Made by a program: the position numbers and the translations under genes. A stretch of 7,910 nt of DNA from Emcibacteraceae bacterium. GTDB taxonomy: Bacteria > Pseudomonadota > Alphaproteobacteria > Sphingomonadales > Emcibacteraceae. The notes beneath the pieces were generated by a model. It worked only from the letters and a program-made list of their open reading frames with translations, did no database searches and was not told the DNA's origin. The stretch's first letter is position 1; each line of letters begins with the position of its first letter. This document shows, one piece after another, positions 1 through 7,016 of the stretch. The stretch covers positions 1 through 7,910 of the forward strand of contig JAESUD010000017.1 in NCBI GenBank assembly GCA_016763335.1, given 5' to 3'.

Positions 1-249
1 AAGAAAGCTGGTGGTAGTACTAGAAACGGTCGCGATTCAGCAGGTCGCCGCCTTGGTGTTAAAAAATACGGCGGTGAAGCTGTCATTCCAGGAAATATCA
101 TTGTTCGTCAACGTGGTACTAAATTTTACCCGGGAGACAATGTAGGTATGGGTAAAGATCATACACTTTTCGCTCTTACAGAAGGCAAGATAAAGTTTTA
201 CAAAAGCAGACAAAATCGTAGTTACGTTACCGTAGATACAGACGCCTAA
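1..249 (+). CDS. rpmA: 50S ribosomal protein L27 (5' end just outside window)
   Basis: Ribosomal protein L27 of the large subunit. Its flexible basic N-terminal tail reaches toward the peptidyl-transferase centre and helps place tRNA (family knowledge). The frame is open from base 1 and reads [20 protein letters not shown], then the [20 protein letters not shown] segment and [11 protein letters not shown], ending in TAA. L27 normally begins Met-Ala-His before this Lys-Lys, so only three codons appear to be missing; the full length would be 85 residues, the usual size. It is followed by an intrinsic terminator. In most bacteria rplU (L21) lies immediately upstream, which I infer but cannot see here. 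Nothing in the visible part is unusual. Confidence 0.97.
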   Translation, partial: KKAGGSTRNGRDSAGRRLGVKKYGGEAVIPGNIIVRQRGTKFYPGDNVGMGKDHTLFALTEGKIKFYKSRQNRSYVTVDTDA

Positions 250-277
250 AATAAAATTTTACGCCACAAGAGATTTG

Positions 278-311
278 AAAAAGGAGAATGATCAATCACT
301 CTCCTTTTTTT
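278..311 (+). terminator. Rho-independent terminator after rpmA
   Basis: A 10-bp perfect stem (AAAAAGGAGA at 278-287 pairing with TCTCCTTTTT at 300-309) continues past one A/C mismatch into a 3-bp TGA/TCA stem capped by a TCAA loop. The right arm runs straight into a T tract ending at 311. It lies 28 nt after the rpmA stop codon and on the same strand. It should end the ribosomal-protein transcript and separate it, at least partly, from obgE. Confidence 0.85.
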
Positions 312-335
312 ACGTCTAAAGTTAATCATTTAGGC

Positions 336-341
336 TATAAT
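336..341 (+). promoter_or_regulatory. possible -10 box of an obgE promoter
   Basis: A perfect TATAAT lies in the A+T-rich leader between the rpmA terminator and obgE, 33 nt before the obgE ATG. No good -35 box sits at the usual 16-18 nt spacing; the nearest candidate, TTTACG at 309-314, is 21 nt away. A weaker TATTAT occurs at 353-358. A promoter is expected here because a terminator precedes the gene, but the exact site is a guess. Confidence 0.35.
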
Positions 342-374
342 CCATAAAATCATATTATAAAATCCGGATATGTT

Positions 375-1454
375 ATGAAGTTTTTAGACCAATGCAAAAC
401 ATATATTAAGTCAGGTGCAGGCGGCGTAGGCTGCCTGAGTTTTCGCCGTGAAAAATGCGTTGAATTTGGTGGCCCTGACGGTGGTAGCGGTGGCCGCGGT
501 GGCCATATTATTATTGAAGCGATCGAAGGATTAAATACTCTCATCGATTTTCGCTATAAACAGCATTTCAAAGCAAGCCGGGGAATGCATGGCATGGGTC
601 AAAACCGCACCGGCGCCAAAGGCGATGATATTATCATGACCGTTCCGGTAGGAACGCAAATATTTGATGAAAATAATGACGTGATGCTCGCTGACCTGAC
701 CGAGGCCGGACAAACAGTTCTTATGCTTGAAGGCGGCAGAGGCGGGCGCGGTAATACCAGTTTTAAAACATCCGTCAATCAAGCCCCGCGCCAGACCACC
801 CAAGGTGGCCCAGCAGAGGAAATGTGGATATGGATGCAATTAAAACTAATGGCGGATACGGGCCTTGTCGGCCTTCCCAATGCGGGGAAATCAACTTTTC
901 TGTCTGCCGCCAGTCGCGCCAAACCAAAAATTGCCGACTATCCCTTTACAACACTTAAACCGCAACTTGGTGTGGTTTATGTGGACCAAAAAGAATTTGT
1001 TATTGCCGATATTCCCGGCCTTATTGAAGGCGCCCATGAAGGGCTTGGGCTTGGTGATCGGTTCCTTGGACATATTGAACGCTGTGCAACGATTCTCCAT
1101 GTTATTGACGCCACGGGTGAAGATGTGGTTGAGGCCTATAAAACTATTCGCCATGAACTTAAGGAATATGGCGAAGGACTGGCCGATAAGCAGGAAATAA
1201 TCGCCCTCAATAAAATTGATGCCCTTGATGATGATCTTGTTAATATGCTGACCGAGGAATTAAAAGCTGTTACATCGGCATCAATAATGCCTATATCCGG
1301 CGTTACCGGGGCGGGCGTTAATGAAATGTTGCGGGCGTTACTAGCAAATGTGGAAAAAGTCCGCAGGAGCGAACAAAAACAGATACAACAAGAGGATTTA
1401 GAACTAGAAGAAGGTCAAAACGAGCCTGCTTCTGAGCCTTGGTCACCAATTTAA
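375..1454 (+). CDS. obgE: Obg family GTPase (ObgE/CgtA)
   Basis: Essential GTPase that binds the 50S subunit late in its assembly and links ribosome maturation to growth and stringent control (family knowledge). The 359-residue product has the full two-domain plan. The glycine-rich Obg fold fills about residues 1-158, with GAGGVGCLSFRREK near 14-27 and FGGPDGGSGGRGG at 31-43. The G domain follows: G1 P-loop GLPNAGKST at 166-174, G2 YPFTT at 189-193, G3 DIPG at 212-215, G4 NKID at 279-282, and a G5-like ISG near 307-309. The C-terminal tail is short and acidic, as in many proteobacterial Obg proteins. The ATG gives the canonical MKFLDQ-type N-terminus; upstream there is only a weak GGA at 366-368, 6 nt away. 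It is probably the first gene of the operon that runs to rlmH. Confidence 0.97.
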   Translation: MKFLDQCKTYIKSGAGGVGCLSFRREKCVEFGGPDGGSGGRGGHIIIEAIEGLNTLIDFRYKQHFKASRGMHGMGQNRTGAKGDDIIMTVPVGTQIFDENNDVMLADLTEAGQTVLMLEGGRGGRGNTSFKTSVNQAPRQTTQGGPAEEMWIWMQLKLMADTGLVGLPNAGKSTFLSAASRAKPKIADYPFTTLKPQLGVVYVDQKEFVIADIPGLIEGAHEGLGLGDRFLGHIERCATILHVIDATGEDVVEAYKTIRHELKEYGEGLADKQEIIALNKIDALDDDLVNMLTEELKAVTSASIMPISGVTGAGVNEMLRALLANVEKVRRSEQKQIQQEDLELEEGQNEPASEPWSPI

Positions 1455-1455
1455 A

Positions 1456-2586
1456 ATGGATGTTTCCGCAAAACATAAAATCCTAAAAACCATGAACCGT
1501 GTTGTGATTAAGATCGGTTCAGCGTTACTTGTTGATGAAAAAAACGGAAAAATTCGTGCCGATTGGCTTTCTAGTATTGCGCAAGATGTCGCAGAACTTA
1601 AAAAACAGGGCAAAGATGTCATCCTCGTATCCTCTGGGTCCATTGCGCTTGGACGCAAAATTCTTAATCTTAAAATGAGCAAGAAACTGGTCGAAAATCA
1701 AGCCGCCGCCGCCATTGGGCAAATAGAGCTGGCCGCAACATTCAGAGAAAAGCTCGCTAATTATAATATTCCAGTAGCACAAATACTTCTTACGTATAGC
1801 AATACAGAAAATCGCGGGCAATATTTAAACGCCCGCGGTACAATAAATCGCCTGTTAAAACTCGGCGTTGTTCCAGTCATTAACGAAAATGATACCGTTG
1901 CAACAGATGAAGTTAGGTTTGGTGATAATGACCGCTTAGCAGCACGGGTAGCAACCATGTGCGAGGCTGACTTATTATTTCTACTTTCCGATATTGATGG
2001 TCTTTATAGTGCTGACCCAAAAACTGACAAGCATGCAATATTCATCGATCATGTAGATAAAATTACACCGGAAATTGAACGCATGGCCGGCGACCCCGTA
2101 TCCACCGGATTTGGCAGTGGTGGTATGATCACCAAAATTGCGGCAGCAGGCATTGCCACCACTAGCGGATGCCATATGCTTATATTGAACGGTACTCTCA
2201 ATAATCCGATTAATAAATACTCCACCGAAGGTCACGGCACATGGTTTGAAGCGTCAACCACCCCTTTGGCATCAAAGAAAAAATGGATCGCTGGCGCACT
2301 TTCCCCCGCAGGATCGTTGATCATTGATGAAGGCGCAGAAAAAGCTCTTAAAAGCGGGAAAAGTCTACTCCCCGCCGGGGTCATCCAAGTAACAGGAAAA
2401 TTCACCCGAGGCGACACGGTGAAAGTGATCAATAAAAAAAACCAAGAAATTGCTCGTGGACTAGTTGCTTATGCGTCTGCTGATGCTCAAAAAATTATCG
2501 GTGTTAAAAGTAGTGAAATTGAACAAATTCTCGGTTACGGTGGACGTGAAGAACTTATTCACCGCAGCGATATGGTTATGAGTTAA
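1456..2586 (+). CDS. proB: Glutamate 5-kinase (proline biosynthesis)
   Basis: Cytoplasmic enzyme that phosphorylates L-glutamate with ATP to gamma-glutamyl phosphate, the first step of proline synthesis and the usual point of feedback inhibition by proline (family knowledge). The 376-residue protein has an amino-acid kinase domain (about 14-262): KIGSALL at 19-25, VSSGSIALG at 58-66, NENDTV at 143-148, FGDNDRLAARV at 155-165, LLSDIDGLY at 176-184, and GSGGMITK at 220-227. A PUA domain follows (about 277-370) with KKWIAG, SLLPAGV and the closing IHRSDMV. The start is 1 nt after the obgE stop, implying translational coupling. An internal ATG at codon 13 (1492) would give MNRVVIKIG and is an alternative start. 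Neither has a clear Shine-Dalgarno. The reaction product is labile and is passed to ProA, encoded next. Confidence 0.96.
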   Translation: MDVSAKHKILKTMNRVVIKIGSALLVDEKNGKIRADWLSSIAQDVAELKKQGKDVILVSSGSIALGRKILNLKMSKKLVENQAAAAIGQIELAATFREKLANYNIPVAQILLTYSNTENRGQYLNARGTINRLLKLGVVPVINENDTVATDEVRFGDNDRLAARVATMCEADLLFLLSDIDGLYSADPKTDKHAIFIDHVDKITPEIERMAGDPVSTGFGSGGMITKIAAAGIATTSGCHMLILNGTLNNPINKYSTEGHGTWFEASTTPLASKKKWIAGALSPAGSLIIDEGAEKALKSGKSLLPAGVIQVTGKFTRGDTVKVINKKNQEIARGLVAYASADAQKIIGVKSSEIEQILGYGGREELIHRSDMVMS

Positions 2587-2600
2587 GTAGGGTAAAACGA

Positions 2601-3868
2601 ATGAATAAAGAAAATGATATTACAGCTCTTATGCAGGATATTGGCAAAAAGGCCAAACACGCATCAAAGATGCTTGCCCTTACGCCAACTAAAATAAAAA
2701 ATGCCGCTTTAATTGCTGCGGCAAAAGCGGTTCGCACTGCTAGCAACGAAATAATCACCGCTAACAAAAAAGATATGGATATTGCAAAAGGTCGCGGGCT
2801 AACTGGTGCCATGCTGGACAGGTTATTTCTTGATGCCGAACGCATTGAAGCCATCGCCAAAAGTATTGAAGATATCGTAAAGCTCAATGACCCTATTGGT
2901 GATATTTTGAGTGTTAAAGAACGCCCTAGCGGCCTTAAAATTTCACAAGTTAGAGTGCCGCTTGGCGTGATCGGCATAATATTTGAATCTCGCCCCAACG
3001 TTACCGCAGACGCCGGAATGCTTTGTCTTAAATCTGGTAATGCGTCCATATTACGTTGTGGCAGTGAAAGCGCCCATCAAGTCGGGCAATTCATGCCTGT
3101 TTAATTAGCGGCCTAGCGGAATCTGGCCTACCGGAAGAAGCCATTCAGCTAATCCCAACACAAGACCGCTCTGCAGTAGGTGAGTTGCTTAAACTTTCAG
3201 AATATGTCGATATCATCGTGCCGCGCGGCGGAAAGTCGCTCATTGAAAGAGTGCAAAATGACAGCCGTGTTCCAGTTATGGCCCATCTGGACGGCATTTG
3301 TCATATTTATATTGATGGTGATGCGGATATTGATAAAGCCGTGGCGATCAGCGTTAACGCGAAAATGCGCCGTACAGGAATATGTGGTTCTGCTGAAACA
3401 CTTCTGATTGATGAAAAAGTAGCTGAAAGTCAAATGCCTGCAATATTAAAAGCCCTGCATGAAGAAGGCTGCGAAATTCGTGGCGATAAAACCGTTTTAA
3501 CGATTTTCTCAGACGCGGTAGAAGCCACTGAAGAAGACTGGGGTACAGAATATCTCGATTCTATTATTTCTGTGAGGGTCGTAAAGGGCGTCGAGGCCGC
3601 TATTAAACATATCGAAAAATACGGATCAAACCATACCGAGTGCATTGTCAGCGAAAATACGAAAACGGCTGAAAAATTCCTTAATGAAGTGGACAGTGCC
3701 ATTGTTATGCATAATGTTTCAACCCAGTATGCGGATGGCGGCGAATTTGGTATGGGAGCAGAAATAGGCATCTCAACTGGTAAAATGCACGCACGTGGCC
3801 CCGTAGGATTAGAACAACTAACAAGCTATAAATATCAGGTAAGGGGCAATGGACAAACTAGACCATAA
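2601..3868 (+). pseudogene. proA: Gamma-glutamyl phosphate reductase, broken by a 1-nt deletion
   Basis: ProA reduces gamma-glutamyl phosphate with NADPH to glutamate-5-semialdehyde, the second step of proline synthesis. The reading frame is split. From the ATG (TAGGG at 2588-2592 as a likely Shine-Dalgarno) it matches ProA through PLGVIGIIFESRPNVT (residues 120-135) and [16 protein letters not shown] (144-159), then leaves the family after the His codon at 3075-3077 and stops at 3104. From 3077 the frame shifted by one base gives [13 protein letters not shown], then [18 protein letters not shown] and the active-site region [14 protein letters not shown], with the catalytic Cys codon at 3383-3385. 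It ends VRGNGQTRP before TAA. Adding one base (CAT-TCA in place of CATCA) restores an unbroken 422-residue protein, the normal length. Both halves remain well conserved, so the lesion is either recent or a sequence error. I see no slippery heptamer to support programmed frameshifting. Confidence 0.92.
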
Positions 3869-4433
3869 TCCGAAAATAGGACTTCTAGGTGGTTCTTTTA
3901 ATCCGGCACATGAAGGCCATCTTGAGATCAGCTTATCGGCATTAAAATTTCTTAATCTGGATTATATCTGGTGGCTTGTATCACCTGGAAACCCGCTCAA
4001 AAATGACAGCGACATGGCACCATTTGAAGAACGTATGACCAGCGCGCGTGAAATGGCAAACCATCAACACATTATAGTCAGCGACATGGAAAAATCCATG
4101 CAGACAAAATACACGATCGATACACTAGTACAGCTTAAAAAAAAGCTTCCTCAACACCATTTTATATGGTTAATGGGTGCGGATAATTTGATCCAATTTG
4201 ATCAATGGAAAAGTTGGCGAAAAATCGCCGATACGGTTCCATTTGCGATTTTTAATCGTCCAAGTTATTCTATGCCCAGTTTAGAGAGTGTCGCGGCAAA
4301 GGAACTTGAGAAATATCGCATCAGCAATGATAAGGCACAAACGCTAGCAACATTAAAACCACCGGCATGGGTATTTTATCAATTAAGTGAAAACCCCGTG
4401 TCATCAACAAAAATTAGAAATAACAATAAGTAA
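3849..4433 (+). CDS. nadD: Nicotinate-nucleotide adenylyltransferase
   Basis: Transfers AMP from ATP to nicotinate mononucleotide to make deamido-NAD, a required step of NAD synthesis in the cytoplasm (family knowledge). The 194-residue protein carries the nucleotidyltransferase signature [12 protein letters not shown] at 14-25, the substrate-site stretch [11 protein letters not shown] at 41-51, [17 protein letters not shown] at 107-123, and the adenylyl-binding SSTKIR at 185-190. A TAA in the same frame at 3840-3842 excludes any upstream start, so the ATG at 3849 is well supported. The gene begins 20 nt inside the end of proA, with AAGGGG at 3841-3846 ending only 2 nt before the ATG, unusually close. 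The linkage to rsfS downstream is common in bacteria. Confidence 0.96.
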   Translation: MDKLDHNPKIGLLGGSFNPAHEGHLEISLSALKFLNLDYIWWLVSPGNPLKNDSDMAPFEERMTSAREMANHQHIIVSDMEKSMQTKYTIDTLVQLKKKLPQHHFIWLMGADNLIQFDQWKSWRKIADTVPFAIFNRPSYSMPSLESVAAKELEKYRISNDKAQTLATLKPPAWVFYQLSENPVSSTKIRNNNK

Positions 4434-4456
4434 AACAAGAGGTTACATACTTTAAA

Positions 4457-4876
4457 GTGCAAGACACATCAGAGTTACAGGACGCTTTAAGTCCGACTGC
4501 GCCGCTTACTGCGGAAGAACTTCAAAAATTGGTTATCGATTGCCTTGAGGACATGAAAGCAGAAGATATCATCAATATTGATCTAAGAGGTAAAACCAGC
4601 ATCGCCGATTCGATGTTTATTGCCACGGGGCGTTCAACCCGTCAGGTCGCCGCGATTGCCGATCATGTATACCGTAAACTTAAGCATACCATCGGTGATG
4701 GTTGCAAACTAGAAGGTATGCAAAAAGCAGATTGGGTGCTGCTCGATGCAGGCAATATAATCATCCATGTATTCCGCGCGGAGGTTCGCAGCTTTTATAA
4801 TTTAGAAAAAATGTGGGCCGCTGATTTTACCCCCGACAAGATGACAGAAACACCCGAGAGTTCCGAAGACGAATGA
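4457..4876 (+). CDS. rsfS: Ribosomal silencing factor RsfS (Iojap family)
   Basis: Binds ribosomal protein L14 and blocks 30S-50S joining, lowering translation when nutrients are scarce (family knowledge). The 139-residue protein has the whole RsfS/Iojap domain from about residue 20: KAEDIINIDLRGK, then the conserved IADSMFIATGRSTRQVAAIA, EGMQKADWVLLDAGNIIIHVF, and the signature FRAEVRSFYNLEKMWAAD. An extension of about 15 residues precedes it, and a short acidic tail rich in Glu and Ser follows. The start must be GTG: no ATG, GTG or TTG lies between the in-frame stop at 4427-4429 and 4457. A good Shine-Dalgarno, AAGAGG at 4437-4442, is 14 nt upstream, longer than usual. The gene overlaps rlmH by 4 nt. 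Confidence 0.95.
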   Translation: MQDTSELQDALSPTAPLTAEELQKLVIDCLEDMKAEDIINIDLRGKTSIADSMFIATGRSTRQVAAIADHVYRKLKHTIGDGCKLEGMQKADWVLLDAGNIIIHVFRAEVRSFYNLEKMWAADFTPDKMTETPESSEDE

Positions 4877-5331
4877 ACATACAAATCATTGCCGTGGGCC
4901 GAATGAAAAAAGGCCCCGAATATGATCTGATGAATGTCTATTTGAAACGCTCGCCGTGGGTTATCAAAATCATTGAAGTGGAAGAGAAGCGCCCTTTAAA
5001 AGGAGCTGAGCGAATGGCCCGTGAGGGAGAGCTTCTTCTTAAAGCGATCCCGGACGGCTCAACGGTCATCGCCCTTGATGAACGGGGCAAGGAAATGCGC
5101 AGTACGGTTTTTGCTGAAAAAATCCGTACTTGGCAGGATCAGGGTATTTCCAACCTGATATTTCTAATCGGTGGTGCCGACGGGTATGATGGTTTGGTCA
5201 AAAAACGCGCAGACGGGCTTATCTCGTTTGGGGCGATGACTTGGCCACATATGATGGTTCGGGCCATGCTGGTAGAACAGCTTTACCGTGCCTCTACCAT
5301 ATTGCAGGGCCATCCCTATCATAAAGATTAA
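4873..5331 (+). CDS. rlmH: 23S rRNA pseudouridine-1915 N3-methyltransferase
   Basis: SPOUT-class methyltransferase that uses S-adenosylmethionine to methylate the pseudouridine at 23S rRNA position 1915 (E. coli numbering), in helix 69 of the assembled ribosome (family knowledge). The 152-residue protein is near the usual 155. Visible motifs are LDERGK at 68-73, the cofactor-binding knot FLIGGADGY at 97-105, TWPHMMVRAML at 123-133, EQLYRA at 135-140, and the C-terminal HPYHK at 147-151. Its start forms an ATGA overlap with the rsfS stop, which points to coupled translation. It appears to be the last gene of the compact run that begins with obgE, although no clear hairpin terminator follows. 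Confidence 0.97.
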   Translation: MNIQIIAVGRMKKGPEYDLMNVYLKRSPWVIKIIEVEEKRPLKGAERMAREGELLLKAIPDGSTVIALDERGKEMRSTVFAEKIRTWQDQGISNLIFLIGGADGYDGLVKKRADGLISFGAMTWPHMMVRAMLVEQLYRASTILQGHPYHKD

Positions 5332-5387
5332 AATGTTCATATTGCATTAACATAACGTCTTTATATTTTCTTTAAATTAAATGCCTG

Positions 5388-5393
5388 TATAGT
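5388..5393 (+). promoter_or_regulatory. possible -10 box of a gpmI promoter
   Basis: TATAGT, one mismatch from TATAAT, lies in the 68-nt A+T-rich gap between rlmH and gpmI. It ends 6 nt before the gpmI ATG, so transcription from it would start at or about the start codon. No convincing -35 box is present; 5365-5370 reads ATTTTC. The call rests on one hexamer in A+T-rich DNA and is weak. Confidence 0.28.
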
Positions 5394-5399
5394 GAAAAC

Positions 5400-6956
5400 A
5401 TGACAAATATGACATTAAAACCGACCAGACCCGTTATGCTTTGCATCCTTGATGGATGGGGTTCGCGTGAGCAAACAGAAAACAACGCCATTAAAATGGC
5501 CAACACGCCAAATTATGACGCCATGATCCGGGATTTTCCTAATGCCCACTTGCAAACATCAGGTATGGCCGTTGGCCTGCCGGACGGGCAAATGGGTAAT
5601 TCTGAAGTCGGCCATATGAATATTGGTGGTGGCCGCGTTGTTAAACAAGAACTGCCACGCATTGATAACGCTATTAGCACGGGTAAATTAAAAGCTATCC
5701 CTTGCTTAATAAGCTCTATCCGTTCTTTAAAAGAAACTGGAGGAACCTGTCATATACTTGGCCTCTTATCGCCCGGCGGCGTCCATAGCCATCAGGATCA
5801 TATGGTCGGCCTTGCCAAGGAATATGCCGCAGCAGGCATCCCAGTCGCCATTCATGCCTTTACCGATGGCCGTGACGTAGCGCCCAAAAGCGCAATAAAA
5901 TTTATTGAACAATTTGAGGCCGATATCGCCACGCTTAAAAATGCCCGCATCGCCACAATTTGCGGTCGTTATTTTGCCATGGACCGCGATAACAGGTGGG
6001 ACCGGGTCATCAAAGCCTATAATGCGATAAGGCTCGCCCAAGGAGGAAAAGTTGATGACGCCGTTAGTGCTATCAACATAGCCTATCAAGCCGACTTAAC
6101 GGATGAATTTATTGAACCGAGCATCATTGGAAACTACGCGGGAATGCGTGACGGTGATGGCATTGTGATGGCTAATTTTCGCTCTGACCGGGCCCGTGAG
6201 ATAATGGCAACATTTGTCGATCCGGATTTTGAGGGTTTTGAAAAAATAGCTCATATTAAGCTTTCATCGGCGGTCGGCATGACAAAATATTCCGATGCAT
6301 TGATAAAATATATGGACTGCTTATTTCCGTCCGACCCTCTAAAAGATACATTGGGTGAAATTATTTCTAAAAATAACCTGACACAGCTTCGTATTGCTGA
6401 AACAGAAAAATTCGCCCATGTAACTTTTTTCTTTAACGGCGGAACTGAAAGCCTTTATGACGGCGAAGAACGTATTTTGATACCGTCTCCTGATGTTGCG
6501 ACCTATAATTTAAAGCCAGAAATGTCAGCGCCAGAAGTAACGGACAACTTGGTAGAAGCAATATTGTCAAATAAATTTGATCTTATTGTCGTTAATTATG
6601 CCAATCCGGATATGGTTGGTCACACAGGTGTCCTGCCCGCCGCCATAAAAGCCGTTGAAACAATTGATTTTAGCTTAGGCCGGCTTCGTACCGCCCTTAA
6701 AGAAGCCGGTGGATCAATGTTGGTAACGGCTGATCACGGCAATATTGAACTCATGAAAGATCCGACAACCGGCGCGCCGCATACGGCCCATACTACTAAC
6801 CTTGTCCCGGTGATCCTCGTAAGTGAAACATTTTCTGGGCAGAAAAACCCAACTTTAAATGATGGTGCCCTTTGCGACGTAGCCCCCACCCTATTATCGC
6901 TTATGGGGCTTGATCAACCGCCGGCTATGACTGGCCATAGCCTTATAAAAATGTGA
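5400..6956 (+). CDS. gpmI: 2,3-bisphosphoglycerate-independent phosphoglycerate mutase
   Basis: Manganese-dependent enzyme that interconverts 3- and 2-phosphoglycerate in glycolysis and gluconeogenesis, in the alkaline phosphatase superfamily (family knowledge). The 518-residue product is close to the usual 510-515. The metal and catalytic set is complete: Asp18 in CILDGWG, the phosphoserine nucleophile Ser68 in GNSEVGHMNIGGGR, DGRDVAP at 156-162, RYFAMDRDNRWDR at 190-202, NFRSDRARE at 259-267, ETEKFAHVTFFFNGG at 334-348, Asp404 and His408 in NPDMVGHTG, Asp445-His446 in TADHGN, and a His near 464 in HTAHTTN. The ATG at 5400 is chosen for length; another ATG at 5409 is equally possible and neither has a Shine-Dalgarno. 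The gene is separated from rlmH by a gap but leads closely into the EnvC-like gene. Confidence 0.97.
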   Translation: MTNMTLKPTRPVMLCILDGWGSREQTENNAIKMANTPNYDAMIRDFPNAHLQTSGMAVGLPDGQMGNSEVGHMNIGGGRVVKQELPRIDNAISTGKLKAIPCLISSIRSLKETGGTCHILGLLSPGGVHSHQDHMVGLAKEYAAAGIPVAIHAFTDGRDVAPKSAIKFIEQFEADIATLKNARIATICGRYFAMDRDNRWDRVIKAYNAIRLAQGGKVDDAVSAINIAYQADLTDEFIEPSIIGNYAGMRDGDGIVMANFRSDRAREIMATFVDPDFEGFEKIAHIKLSSAVGMTKYSDALIKYMDCLFPSDPLKDTLGEIISKNNLTQLRIAETEKFAHVTFFFNGGTESLYDGEERILIPSPDVATYNLKPEMSAPEVTDNLVEAILSNKFDLIVVNYANPDMVGHTGVLPAAIKAVETIDFSLGRLRTALKEAGGSMLVTADHGNIELMKDPTTGAPHTAHTTNLVPVILVSETFSGQKNPTLNDGALCDVAPTLLSLMGLDQPPAMTGHSLIKM

Positions 6957-7016
6957 GATAAAATTATTCCCCGTTGCAAAAAATATACCCATTCAAAACA
7001 TAGCGCCGTGCAAATA

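Noticed and set aside
865..1200. Second-frame open reading frame inside obgE
   Set aside because: It overlaps the conserved Obg G domain in another frame and shows no recognisable motif.
2576..3049. Minus-strand open frame of 157 codons opposite proA
   Set aside because: It lies antisense to well-conserved ProA sequence, has low-complexity hydrophobic and Ser content, and matches no known family.
3069..3085. Programmed -1 ribosomal frameshifting in proA
   Set aside because: The bases at the junction (GCC CAT CAA) do not form a slippery X-XXY-YYZ heptamer, and ProA is not known to use frameshifting. A one-base deletion or error explains it more simply.
5333..5353. Inverted repeat ATGTT/AACAT after rlmH as a terminator
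   Set aside because: It is only a 5-bp A+T-rich stem with an 11-nt loop and no T tract directly after it.
6954..6956. TGA as the only stop between gpmI and the in-frame EnvC-like sequence, suggesting read-through or TGA recoding
   Set aside because: GpmI ends at its normal length here, rsfS also ends in TGA at its expected length, and Trp is encoded by TGG at conserved sites. The shared frame is most likely chance.
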